Of a stretch of 64,000 nt of DNA, positions 22,047 through 31,012 are shown piece by piece. Numbering within the stretch: position 1 is the stretch's first letter; each line of letters starts with the position of its first letter. A program made the translations under genes and the position numbers. The notes under the pieces were generated by a model. The model was not told where the DNA came from. It saw only the letters and a list, made by a program, of their open reading frames with translations, and did no database searches. The DNA comes from Ariolimax columbianus (lineage: Eukaryota; Mollusca; Gastropoda; Stylommatophora; Arionidae): positions 115,416,764-115,480,763 of the forward strand of contig JAVGWX010000003.1 of the NCBI GenBank assembly GCA_036924085.1, read 5' to 3'.

Positions 22047-22275
22047 GTTAGTCAGGGTCAGGAGAAATATATTGTCCAAGACTCTCACCTGACCTACTTG
22101 TTAGTCGTCCTGGGAACGATGAGGTTCGATGTGATCCCCGTTGTAGTAAGTGACACAGATCAAGCCAAGCATTGTACAACCGCCTGTAGGACCCCGGTCC
22201 ACTTTATCCGCACGCTCGGGATGTCAGGAAAGTTACTATATTCTGCCACTAGCTCCGTCCTTTCAGGGCGCACAA
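22047..22275 (+). repeat. R-element copy 1
   Basis: Starts ATGTTAGTCAGGGTCAGG and continues through GACACAGATCAAGCCAAGC, GGACCCCGGTCCACTT, ACGCTCGGGATGT and ends near CTTTCAGGGCGCAC. The same ordered blocks occur at 24953-25240 (plus), 34215-34440 (plus) and 34432-34732 (minus). No ORF or pol III boxes are evident. It has no recognised class. Confidence 0.75.
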
Positions 22276-22358
22276 AAGGGTCTGTGGTTGGAAGGCTGTT
22301 TCTGTACACACTGAAGAAATAATGCTTAGCTAAAATTAAAGAAAGAACAACACTGGGA

Positions 22359-22372
22359 GGGGGGGGGGGGGG
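22359..22372 (+). repeat. Poly-G tract (14 nt)
   Basis: A 14-nt G run immediately upstream of the 25-bp minisatellite. Confidence 0.95.
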
Positions 22373-22374
22373 AG

Positions 22375-22870
22375 AGGCTGAACATACGGAGAAAAGGAAA
22401 AGACTGAACAATGAGAGAAAGGAAAAGACTGAATACACAAAGAAAAGGAACGACTAAACACAAGGAGAAAGGAAAAGACTAAACATTTGGAAAACGGCAA
22501 AGACTAAACATTTGGAGAAAGGAAAAGACTGAACATTTGGAACACGGAAAAGACTAAACATTTTGAGAAAGGAACGACTAAACATACGGAGAAAGGAACG
22601 ACTAAACATACGGAGAAAGGAAAAGACTGAACACACGGAGAAAGGAACGACTAAGCATACGGAGAAAGGAAAAGACTGAACACACGGAGAAAGGAAAAGA
22701 CTGAACACACGGAGAAAAGAAAAGACGGAACACACGGAGAAAAGAAAAGACGGAACACACGGAGAAAAGAAAAGACGGAACACACGGAGAAAAGAAAAGA
22801 CTAAACATCTGGCGGAAGGAAAAGACTAAACCTACTGAGAAAATAAAATAATGAACACACGGAGAAGATG
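22375..22870 (+). repeat. 25-bp minisatellite, about 20 copies
   Basis: Units of about 25 bp built on ACACACGGAGAAAGGAAAAG with the variable ending ACTGA/ACGGA. Units between about 22700 and 22800 are nearly identical; those at the edges are diverged. Minus-strand frames stay open because three units equal 25 codons. They carry no domain. Confidence 0.93.
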
Positions 22871-23520
22871 GGCATTATTTCAGTCAAATGAAAGTCTGAA
22901 AATGAATGATGAAATACCTTCAGCAGATAGAGTTGGTACTGGCGCGCGAGTCAAAGAAATATGTTACATAATATGAGATTGTTACTCGCAACGTTTTCTT
23001 TGTAAAGAACACTAAATGCAGTAGTAAACCGTTTTAAAAATTGACCCTGTAACATTAACATGTCTGGGTTGTAATACGAAAAGTATGTCTACGATACAGA
23101 TGTCGCCCAATGAGCACAAACAAATTAGCTGTGTCCATTTGGTCACGACTCGTGAAATCTCTCACTTAATCCAAAGTTTTATCATACCCGTTATTGAAGT
23201 CGAGCGAGAACAATATGTGAAATGTGAATTTCTTTACATTTATTTGATAAATTGATTAACTGGACAATAATCTGAAGGTTTGGTTGTAGTGAAAACTGTT
23301 TGGGAAAATAATGGCTAATTATAACTTTTTCCTGTTTACGGGTTTATTTAGCATCAGATTAGTGGATGGTTAGTTAATGGCTACATTCAAACACAAAGAT
23401 CAAACTCGAGGAGTTGCAGAAGAGTTGTTCATTAAGCTTAAATAGAAGTAGCATTTTAACAAAATGGATGAAACATCTTTACATGAGTTTTCCTAACAAT
23501 GAAAATGCAAGTGCATAATT
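22870..23520. other. No gene recognised
   Basis: AT-rich, with no coding or repeat signature found. Confidence 0.4.
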
Positions 23521-23529
23521 TTTTTTAAA

Positions 23530-23655
23530 CAGAGCACACAGATACACAAACACACACACACGCAGGCAAACACACAACACACCACACACACAAACACATA
23601 CTTACACACAGATACACGGACATACATACACGGACACACATACACGAACACAAAG
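23530..23655 (+). repeat. CA-rich microsatellite
   Basis: A degenerate CACA/CATACA tract. The short Cys/Val-rich minus-strand frames across it are artefacts. Confidence 0.9.
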
Positions 23656-23659
23656 AACA

Positions 23660-24650
23660 AATTGACAAGTTTGCAGTTAGTGAAGAAACCAATATTTTGC
23701 ACCATCTTTTTCTATCTCTGTCCATTTCAATTGCTACTCTTTTGACTATCTGTTACTTTTTTTACTCAGCAGCTTTCTTTTTCAACCACTATATTTAAAA
23801 AAAAAGAAGATTGTACAAAATTTCTACTAGATCTTGAACATAACTACAAGAAAACATCAAGCAACAACAACACAAGAGTGAACGCATGTGAGAGAACACG
23901 AACATAAATATGAGTTCGCTAGACACTCCAGCCATGTTTTGTTTCAGAAGCGGCTGACACATAAAGCAGCTAATACGCTATTTCAAATTCAGCTTTTCTT
24001 GGTTCATCATCCCAAATACATTTCAATAAGCTTCATTCGTTCTCTGTTCTGGTCAATGAAACAACTACAGTTGACGTTTCCAATGTTTATAAAATCTGGA
24101 AGTAATGTTTAGTGCTGGAACAAATAAATCATGATCGATTATACTCCAGAATCAATTGAAACTGAATGGGTGGTGGAGCGGTTAAGATATCGATCTTCTA
24201 GCAAGAAGGACACGGTAAGAACATGTTATTTTTAACCGGGGTTAAGTAAAACCTTAGCTTACACATTGCGCGACGCCTGCCCATATTCTTCATCCTTATA
24301 AATCCCCCCCCCCTCCCCTTTCCTTTCTCCACGCATCAGGCGTATACTTTCAATTGGAAAAATAAAAAACTCACCGTAATTATTGCCGCTGTCCGACTCT
24401 TGGTCGGATCTAAACCCAGAGAAGATAGCAAACACTATGGGCATTCATGCTATCACTATTTCTTGTGTTATACTTTATTAAACTTATTTAGCTGGTCCGT
24501 ATTTGTGGAAGTACTGCTGCAGCCTTCACGACACATCGCAGTAGGTGCACACTGTAGTGAAGGTTTGGATCTTATGCTATCAATGGGCACACAAAGGATT
24601 GGCAGGCAGACGCAGTCAGAATGGTACAAGACACTTTTAAAACTACCCCA
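23660..24650. other. No gene recognised
   Basis: No domain in any frame. A weak tRNA A box-like TGGTGGAGCGGTTAAGATA occurs at 24171-24189 without a B box. Confidence 0.35.
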
Positions 24651-24659
24651 CAAATGATA

Positions 24660-24952
24660 AAAAGTGAACATTATTTAATGTTATGCACCAACTAATGAGA
24701 TGTAAGACTCGGTAAAGGAAGAATTTTTCTACCAGACTTATAGATATGGAAAACAGGTGGAAAAAAGACATTACGGTTTTAATTGAAAACACCAGGGCTA
24801 AGGTTGAAGATGGTAACATTCGGTTTGAGAACATCATACACAAGCATGTCAATTACTTCTGGACTTCTCTGTGATATCAACTGATGATTGGGGGAGGTAT
24901 GTTACCACGTGAAACATTTATAGAACAACTTGGGTGTCTCCGAACCAGAGAC
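24660..24952 (+). pseudogene. RTE-type endonuclease fragment
   Basis: Degenerate frames show a CYAPTNE-type block, a central decayed part, and IGGGMLPRETFIEQLGCL, which matches the region following the GDFN and IGGT boxes of RTE endonucleases. Continuity with 25553-26575 suggests one RTE LINE, split here by an R-element and an RN-LINE insertion. Confidence 0.5.
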
Positions 24953-25246
24953 ATGTTAGTCAGGATATGGCAACATATACTGGTCAAGACCCTCACCTCG
25001 GCTTCCTAGTACCCCTCCCTGGAAATTAACTGTTTTCATGGCAGTCTGGCTAACGAGGTGAGGGATCGTCGTGATGACCGAGGTAGTGAGTGACACGCAG
25101 ATAAAGCCAAGCATAGCACAATCGCATGGAGGACCCTGGTCCACCTTCATCAAAACGCTCGGGATGTGAGGAAGGCTACTCCAACCCGCCACTTAACGTC
25201 CTTTTCAGGGCGCACATAATAGTAATCTACTCATAGTGGACATTAG
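24953..25246 (+). repeat. R-element copy 2, inserted in RTE LINE
   Basis: Carries the R-element blocks in order: TGTTAGTCAGG, CAAGACCCTCACCTCG, GGCAGTCTGGCTAACGAGGTG, GTAGTGAGTGACACGCAGAT, CTGGTCCACCTTCATC, ACGCTCGGGATGTGAGG and TTCAGGGCGCAC. It sits between two pieces of the same RTE endonuclease. A possible 5-bp TSD (GACAT) brackets it, but this is too short to be certain. Confidence 0.72.
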
Positions 25247-25247
25247 C

Positions 25248-25308
25248 AAACAACAACCAGAAATGTGTAAATACGAAGTTCATATCATCTTTACAAGTTG
25301 TAAAAGAT
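25248..25308 (+). repeat. 61-bp target-site duplication, left
   Basis: Matches 25553-25613 over 61 bp with a single mismatch. The two copies flank a 244-bp minus-strand RN-LINE tail, and the repeated sequence belongs to the host RTE LINE. Confidence 0.9.
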
Positions 25309-25552
25309 TTCTTCTTCTTCTTCGTACGCTGTCAAACGTCAAACTGTATTTGTTCTAAGAAAGCAGCTGTCATCCTGAGGCTGTCGACACTGCCATAGAG
25401 CTTGTCTAGTGTTGCCACTGGTGATGGCCACATGTGCTTTATCTGGTCCTCGTATGTCGGGCAGTTTTGCAGCAGATGTTCAGCGGTCATTTTCCCTGTA
25501 CCACAAGTGCATTTGTCAGTGCCACCTATCTTCACTTTATTGAATAGGTGGT
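25309..25552 (-). mobile_element. RN-LINE 5'-truncated copy
   Basis: The minus-strand frame reads FNKVKIGGTDKCTCGTG, KMTAEHLLQNCPTYEDQ, then SVDSLRMTAAFLEQI. It ends with ACAGCGTACGAAGAAGAAGAA at 25309. This is the extreme C-terminal Cys/His region of the RN-LINE (CxC ... H ... C) and its GAA-rich 3' end, nearly identical in motif to 61880-62125 and 28300-28523. A 61-bp direct repeat flanks the insertion. Confidence 0.9.
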
Positions 25553-26575
25553 AAACAACAACCATAAATGTGTAAATACGAAGTTCATATCATCTTTACA
25601 AGTTGTAAAAGATATGAATGGAAGCAGACGTGGCATTAGGCAACCATCTTCTTACAGCTTACATAAAGTGAAACTTAACAGGTTTACAGCAAAGAATAAA
25701 CGCAGACAACACCTCAACGTAGGATTCCTCAGGAACAAGGGCATGAACAATCAATTTAAAGTCTCCATATATAACAGGTATTGAATGTAACAACAACGTA
25801 ATGATATAGAAGATTCAGAAGATCAATGGTAATAGAAAGAAACGTGAAGCGAAATTTGTGAAAAACTCTTAAGAAAAGAGAGCCTCAACACAATAAATGG
25901 ATATTATAGTGAAGATAAGGAGAGACAAATTAAGAAAGCAACACTGAACACAAGCAAAACAATAAATACTATAGAGGAATATGTGTTTAGGCCAAAATGC
26001 ATGAGATAAGACGAGAGGTTAGTTGGCAAGAGAGACGGAGGAAGTAGTTGGAGAAGCAAATATGAAGGACTTATGTCACTGCGCACATAATCTAACAGAC
26101 ACATATAAGCAAGTACCGTAAATAACTTTATTTAAGATAAGGAAAGTCGATTGTTTAACATCGCAAAATGCGCAGATAACAAGATTGGCTGAAAATTTAA
26201 AACTTTTAGAATGGTCAGTTGCACATGATCCTCAAACTTTCAATCGGCAGAAACGAAACCGCAAGTTAATTGCGATAGACCAATCAAAAAAGACCTCACA
26301 AAAGCAATTTTATGTACTGAAAGATGGTAAGGCCACCGGCCCAAAATAGTATCGAAGCAGAAGCAATGAAAGTCGATATTAACATTTCAACAGATATATT
26401 TTACAAACTGCTTGGTAAATTTTGAGAAAAGGAGAAAACACCAGCAGAGTGGGAAGAAGACTGCAGTCAAGTTGTCAAAGAACAGCTATCTGCTGCAGCG
26501 TACACATTATATTGGAATAATGTTATCATCAGGTCCTGTGAAAATATTGAACAAGATCTTACTAGAAAGACTTCT
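25553..26575 (+). pseudogene. RTE LINE: endonuclease end to RT start
   Basis: Frames on the plus strand read NNHKCVNTKFISSLQVVKDM, equivalent to the NQIDHICI..FR.SL..V block of RTE endonucleases. They continue with KVKLNRFTAKNKRRQ, FLRNKGMNNQFKVSIYNRY, a linker, DGKATGPNSIEAEAMK and a KTPAEWEEDCSQVVK block. The last is YIGIMLSSGPVKILNKILLE, matching the (N)YRGI.LLSV.GK.L.R.LLER block of RT. It is truncated before the catalytic boxes and continues into a CTT-rich tract. Confidence 0.72.
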
Positions 26576-26655
26576 TCTTCTTCTTTTTGTTTTTCTTCTT
26601 TTTGTTTTTCTTCTTCATCCTCTTCTCCTTTCTTCTTCTTCTTCTTCTTCTTTTT
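26570..26655 (+). repeat. CTT-rich low-complexity tract
   Basis: Interrupted CTT/CTTT repeats starting exactly where RT similarity stops. On the minus strand it is GAA-rich and could be the tail of a lost RN-LINE or SINE-B. Confidence 0.85.
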
Positions 26656-26689
26656 CATTCACGTGTGATCACATCTCTGATGTTTACAC

Positions 26690-27400
26690 TGCCACAAGAT
26701 GAGTTCACGAGACCGTTGTCTGTAGCTCCCCTTTTATTCCGACCAGTTTTGAGTCCAGTGTTAAATCGACAGACCAGTGAATCTTCCTTAATTAGACATA
26801 CACAGGACAGTCATGCTCAGCAGTTTGTACGTTTAGTCCACATGTGCCGCAGAGTGGTATAGCATACATGTGTCTGTTCAGTCGGCTGTGCTCTGCAGGT
26901 GAAGAATCTGTCCCTACTGGTTAAGGATGTGATCGTCATCGTTTGGATCTGTTCTGATCTGACAGCTTGGATAACTCTCTTTCACCTTAAGTATGTGATT
27001 TCAATGTCTTCTTGCTCAGTCTTCTCCCCGTTTGGCAAGCCTATCTGCCCTATCTTACCCCAGTACTCACAATGGGATCGTAATAAATGAAACACGGTTG
27101 GCGCTCTAGTCGCTACTTGTCTTAGTTCAGTCCTCGGGGGCAGGTGTTTGCTACCTTTGAGAGCTTGCAGTACATATATGACAGCTCTGAAGATGACTAT
27201 CTGGTGGCAATCAGAACCTTTGTCATTGATAATATTCCCAGCTTGTTCAAGGGCTTGAACCCCAGTTGTATAGTTTGAGCAGAATTTACCAATATAAATA
27301 CTCCTTGTCTCACCATGATTTCCAGCATATGAGCTATAAATACTAGCTCCTCGATCATTTCCAGCATATTTTGCTAATCCATCTATGTTAGCTGGCATCC
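26690..27400 (-). pseudogene. LINE RNase H and C-terminal region
   Basis: The minus-strand frame from 27398 contains SIYIGKFCSNYTTGVQALEQA, in which the usual E of (N)YRAEVQAL is replaced by G, then a VIFRAVIYVLQALKG block. The catalytic D of the FTDA/LTD motif is lost in that block. It continues with a HLLRSHCEYWG block, matching (V)PSHCG..GNE with the conserved His. Further downstream lies a decayed CGTCGLNVQTAEHDCPVY Cys/His block. Two catalytic residues are substituted and several stops are present. It belongs to the RNase H-bearing LINE group. Confidence 0.75.
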
Positions 27401-27459
27401 AATAAACAGATCGAAGCTACGGCGATACTAAAGGTCAGCGGTCAATAAAAACATATACA

Positions 27460-27705
27460 GTAATGTGGAGACTGCGTGGCCTAGGAGTGAAACTCGCTCG
27501 GTTTTCACAATCCCAACGTTCCGGGTTCGATTCCCACTTGTGTCCGGTTTGGCAGACACTTGTTTTTTTTTTCTTCTCTCGGGCGAATGCTCTTCCATGT
27601 ATGGAAAGTAATGGCAACCTACCGTACTGCACACTTGCCAAGAAACTTATAACAGCCAAATAAGTGGCGGTTGTAAGAAGCGACGTTCTGTAAAAGGACA
27701 TGCTT
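27460..27705 (+). mobile_element. tRNA-derived SINE (third type)
   Basis: An A box-like TGGCCTAGGAGTGAAACTCG and, about 40 bp later, a strong B box GGGTTCGATTCCC, followed by a T-rich tract and about 150 bp of non-coding body. The spacing fits a tRNA-derived SINE head. The body shares no sequence with SINE-A, SINE-B or the T-element. The right end abuts the left terminus of the pogo-like element. Confidence 0.7.
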
Positions 27706-27884
27706 CTTATTTTACAGTAGAACGCCGGTTATCCCAAAGACTTGTTATACGAACAGCGGTGACAATGGATGGAATTTTAAAAAACCTAACTCTAGAATGT
27801 GCTTGTCTGAAATCCTTCCCACAAAAATAATAATCTGACAATCAATCACCAATGAAACATGAAGACAAAATGCATAAGCTGGAT

Positions 27885-28052
27885 ATTTCTTCTTCTTCTG
27901 CGTTCGTTCTCAGTCTCCAGCTACCAAGACTTGAACAGAACTTTGCAAGTAGCAGGATGTAGTCCGTAGAACGGAATACGTTGTATCGTTAGTTTATAGC
28001 TTGGCTGCAATATTTGCACCTTTCAGTCCGACACATCCGTCTTCGACAGAAC
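27885..28052 (-). mobile_element. SINE-B 5'-truncated copy
   Basis: On the minus strand it matches the 3' half of SINE-B (40704-41105): GACGGATGTGTCGGACTGAA, then GTGCAAATATTGCAGCCAAGC, then GGTAGCTGGAGACTGAGAACG and a GAAGAAGAAG tail. The 5' half is missing. It lies within the pogo-like element. A short TGGATA flank on both sides may be a remnant TSD. Confidence 0.8.
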
Positions 28053-28055
28053 GTG

Positions 28056-28108
28056 GATACAATATCGGGGTTTTGAGACTGAAACAAATCAGAAGTTACT
28101 GAATATCT
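28056..28108 (+). repeat. 53-bp target-site duplication, left
   Basis: Identical over 53 bp to 28524-28576. The duplicated sequence is part of the pogo-like element, and the right copy leads directly into its transposase frame. Confidence 0.92.
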
Positions 28109-28111
28109 CAG

Positions 28112-28523
28112 ATACAATATCGTATGACGTACGAAGAGTCAAAACGGCTTATCAAAGCCAGATACATGACCAAATGGGAAACCGAACATACTGGTTACAC
28201 CAAAAACGATGCCTATTACCAGTTGAACCGAAGAGAGCAGGTCGTTGTCTTCAGACTTCGCACTGGCCACAATAGACTGAGGTACCACTATTCAACAAAT
28301 TGAAGATAGGTGGTACCGACGAATGCCCGTGCGGTACCGGTAAAATGACCGCTGAACATCTGCTGCAGAACTGCCCGACATACGAGGATCAGAGAGAGCA
28401 GATGTGGCCATCACCAGTGGAACTGCAAGACAAGCTCTATGGCAGTGGCGACAGCCTCAGGATGACCGCCGCTTTTTTCGAAAAAATAATGGTTACTGTC
28501 GGACGTACGAAGAAGAAGAAGAA
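28112..28523 (+). mobile_element. RN-LINE 5'-truncated copy
   Basis: The plus strand reads a YEESKR-like start, NRREQVVVFRLRTGHNRLRY, KIGGTDECPCGTGKMTAEHL, QNCPTYEDQREQMWPSPVE, and GSGDSLRMTAAFFEKI. It ends in a GTACGAAGAAGAAGAAGAA tail. This is the C-terminal end downstream of RNase H in the RN-LINE, matching 61800-62125. The Cys/His pattern C-P-C...H...C is intact in this copy. The insertion is flanked by a perfect 53-bp duplication. Confidence 0.92.
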
Positions 28524-28576
28524 GATACAATATCGGGGTTTTGAGACTGAAACAAATCAGAAGTTACTGAATATCT

Positions 28577-28860
28577 TAGTTATGACGCCGCTGATCCTGA
28601 TTTCAAACAATAGAAGGTGTTCACAGAAACCTGCAAATCTGACATAGCAGAAGATGAATTTAATCCGGATCTCACAACACATTCTGAAGCAGTTGCCTGT
28701 TTAGACAAGGCTGTGCTATGGTTTAAAACCCATAATGAAAACGATGATATTAAATTGAACTTGTTAAAGATCATTCGTGATTTAGCATCACATAAACACG
28801 TAGGTGCCTTATTGCCAGGGGAACTTTGTGATTTTGAAATAAATTGTGTAAAATACATAT
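28577..28860 (+). pseudogene. Tigger-like transposase C-terminal fragment
   Basis: The frame reads AEDEFNPDLTTHSEAVACLD then KAVLWFKTH and LLKIIRDLASHKH. The pattern SEAVACLDKAVLWFKTH...LLKIIRDLA resembles the C-terminal region of pogo/Tigger transposases (HSEAL..LD..L.WLE.Q ... L..L.DLA). The DDE catalytic core is not preserved here. The same frame upstream was interrupted by the RN-LINE insertion and its 53-bp duplication. Confidence 0.6.
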
Positions 28861-29029
28861 GTAGTATGTATGTAATAAATTATGTGTACATATACTTGTA
28901 AACATAGGAAATGTTTTTATAAAATTTCCATATGCAAATAAACTTCTAATGTAGGAGTATGGGAACAAATCGGTTATATGAACACATCTCCAAATTAATT
29001 CCCACAATCGACGTTCTTTTGCATAGGTA

Positions 29030-30560
29030 ATGGTTCAGTAACCGGACCAGGACCTAAGCAAAACGACCCCAGCCTCATGGCCTTCGTCGGTGACAAACAA
29101 CGAACGAAAACAACTTACAAATCACACACAAAAAACCAGATATGATGTCAATATAGCGTTTAGGTTAGTTATTTTTGCCCGAGTTCGGTCACTGATAAAT
29201 GACCTATTTGGATATATGTTTTATAGGCTAGTATCCACTATTGTTTATAATAGTTTTCTTCGATCATTCTGTTTGATAGTTCTCTTTTTTACAGATCATT
29301 ATACTTGAGTTTAGTTGTGAGGTGACTGAATTATGTTATCCTGTCCTTATAGTAATGGGTTTAGGGTGGCCTTCAGCAGCGTCATCTTCATTGGTACGTT
29401 TTCTTTCGTTGTCTGTTATGTATCTTTCTCCAATGGACGAAGCTAGCACGTTTCAGGTGCCCCAATTCCAAATCATCTAGTCCTGCCTTCAAAGAGTGCG
29501 TTGACGTTTTTTTAAATCATGTGTTTATGTCTCTTCTATAAAATAATATATGTAATCCAGTAACCTTCTGCATCTCTGATATTGGCGTAGTTTTCATGAC
29601 TTCTGAAATGAGCCTGAAAGCATGATTTTACACCTTGTAGGACTGCAGGTGTGTATTAACAGATGATGACTCTGCTGCCGAGCCGAGCTCCAAGTGATAT
29701 ATTATTACTCCAATGTAAACCTTGTTACGGGTTCATTCCTTCGCTTATAAACTGATACCTGCTAATTTTCTTTTAGTAAGCCTGGCCGTCTTTGGACGGT
29801 TTCTTCTGTGTTTTCAATATGCTTATTCCAAATACGGCTTTTATCAAAGATCATCCCACGATAGGTAGATATGTTTTTCATTGATCAAGCCCGCCCTATG
29901 TTGCTATAAAATAATAATGTGCATTTTTTTAAATGTTTGTAATACATCATATAATTATTCTGCTATCAGCCACCTGAATCGTCCACTATTGGTCGGTAAC
30001 GCCCAGGTTGAGGAGCACTGTATAAAGTATAGAAAAGCAGCATGGCATGATTTAGACTAATATAACATTAGCAATGTGATGACATATAATTATATTCACA
30101 AAATTGGTCTTATCAGGTTGGCTGTCTGTCCTCGGTCTGAGTTTGCCTAGTCAGCTGACCATGACACGATAAAGTACATCAAGCAAGAAGCCGCGCGTCA
30201 AGCTAGTGCGCAAATGAAATTGAATGTTATTCAACTTTTTACTTTTTGGGTATTCAATTGCAGGGTACTAATTCGAGCGAGGACGAGTAGTTCATTAAAT
30301 GCAGTATTCTGCACCGAATTGAATATGAATTGAACATTCGGTGCATCCTTTTTAGACGCTGTATCTGGTTTCAAATATTGCGTTGATTTATAACCTACTT
30401 TCACAACTAAAATAGTTTTGATAGGAGGATCACTCACATCTGATGATTTCAAAAGGAGATGGTATATCTTCATTTAATACACTCAATTGTCGTAACAGAG
30501 CTTGAATTAAACTATTTTACATATTTTCAGATGTTTCCGTCGCAACAAAACAAAATCAAT
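29030..30560. other. No gene recognised
   Basis: AT-rich sequence. The minus-strand frame at 30231-30473 (80 codons) has no recognisable motif and no obvious splice-bounded structure. I see no repeat match. Confidence 0.35.
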
Positions 30561-30618
30561 CTTGAATAACTCCATATCCAAGATTTGGACATCTTGTTGT
30601 TGGACAAAACTTCGGACA

Positions 30619-30619
<1 letters not shown>

Positions 30620-30648
<29 letters not shown>
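30620..30648 (+). repeat. Poly-C tract (29 nt)
   Basis: A run of 29 C residues inside the proline-rich region, encoding polyproline if translated. It is the longest G/C homopolymer in the window. Confidence 0.95.
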
Positions 30649-30649
<1 letters not shown>

Positions 30650-30780
30650 TCCCCTCTTGGACAAACACCCAACTTTGGACAGTTCCCTGTCAGACCACTC
30701 CCCATCTTAGAACCATCGCTCAACTTTGTACATCAGCCACCTAACATTGATCGACATTCGAATCAAGTACCAATTCCTAA

Positions 30781-30886
30781 TTTTGAACTACCCCAAATGT
30801 AGCACCACTTAATAATTTTGAACTACCACAAATGTAGCACCACTTCCCAATTTTGAACTACCCCAAATGTAGCACCACTTCCTAAT
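30781..30886 (+). repeat. 35-bp tandem repeat, 3 copies
   Basis: Three units starting at about 30781, 30816 and 30851, each with TTTTGAACTACC and CAAATGTAGCACCACTT. Because 35 is not a multiple of three, the coding frame rotates through the array and one phase meets a TAG. Confidence 0.9.
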
Positions 30887-30913
30887 TTTGTTCCAACCCA
30901 TACTTTTACACAA

Positions 30914-31012
30914 CCACCACCACCACCACCACCACCAACCTACCACCACCACCACCACCATCACCAACACCACCACCACCACCTCCACCACCACCACCTC
31001 CACCACCATCAG
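30914..31012 (+). repeat. (CCA)n-rich microsatellite
   Basis: Interrupted CCA repeats that encode poly-Pro, poly-Thr or poly-His depending on frame. A likely site of the frame change between the two proline-rich frames. Confidence 0.9.

Larger units (their letters stand above)
27715..29023 (+). mobile_element. pogo/Tigger-like DNA transposon remnant
   Basis: The left end reads TA then CAGTAGAACGCCGGTTATCC, a form typical of Tigger/pogo terminal inverted repeats. The right end, near 28995-29023, reads on the minus strand TGCAAAAGAACGTCGATTGT, a diverged inverted match preceded by TA. In between is a transposase C-terminal fragment at 28577-28860. The element has been invaded by a SINE-B fragment (27885-28052) and an RN-LINE (28112-28523). 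Confidence 0.68.

Noticed and set aside
22454..22808. Phe/Ser/Cys-rich minus-strand frames resembling a membrane protein
   Set aside because: Explained by the 25-bp minisatellite. The hydrophobic appearance comes from GAAA-rich units read in reverse.
30231..30473. 80-codon minus-strand frame as a host exon
   Set aside because: No motif, no convincing splice sites and no neighbour exon. The length is within chance for AT-rich DNA.
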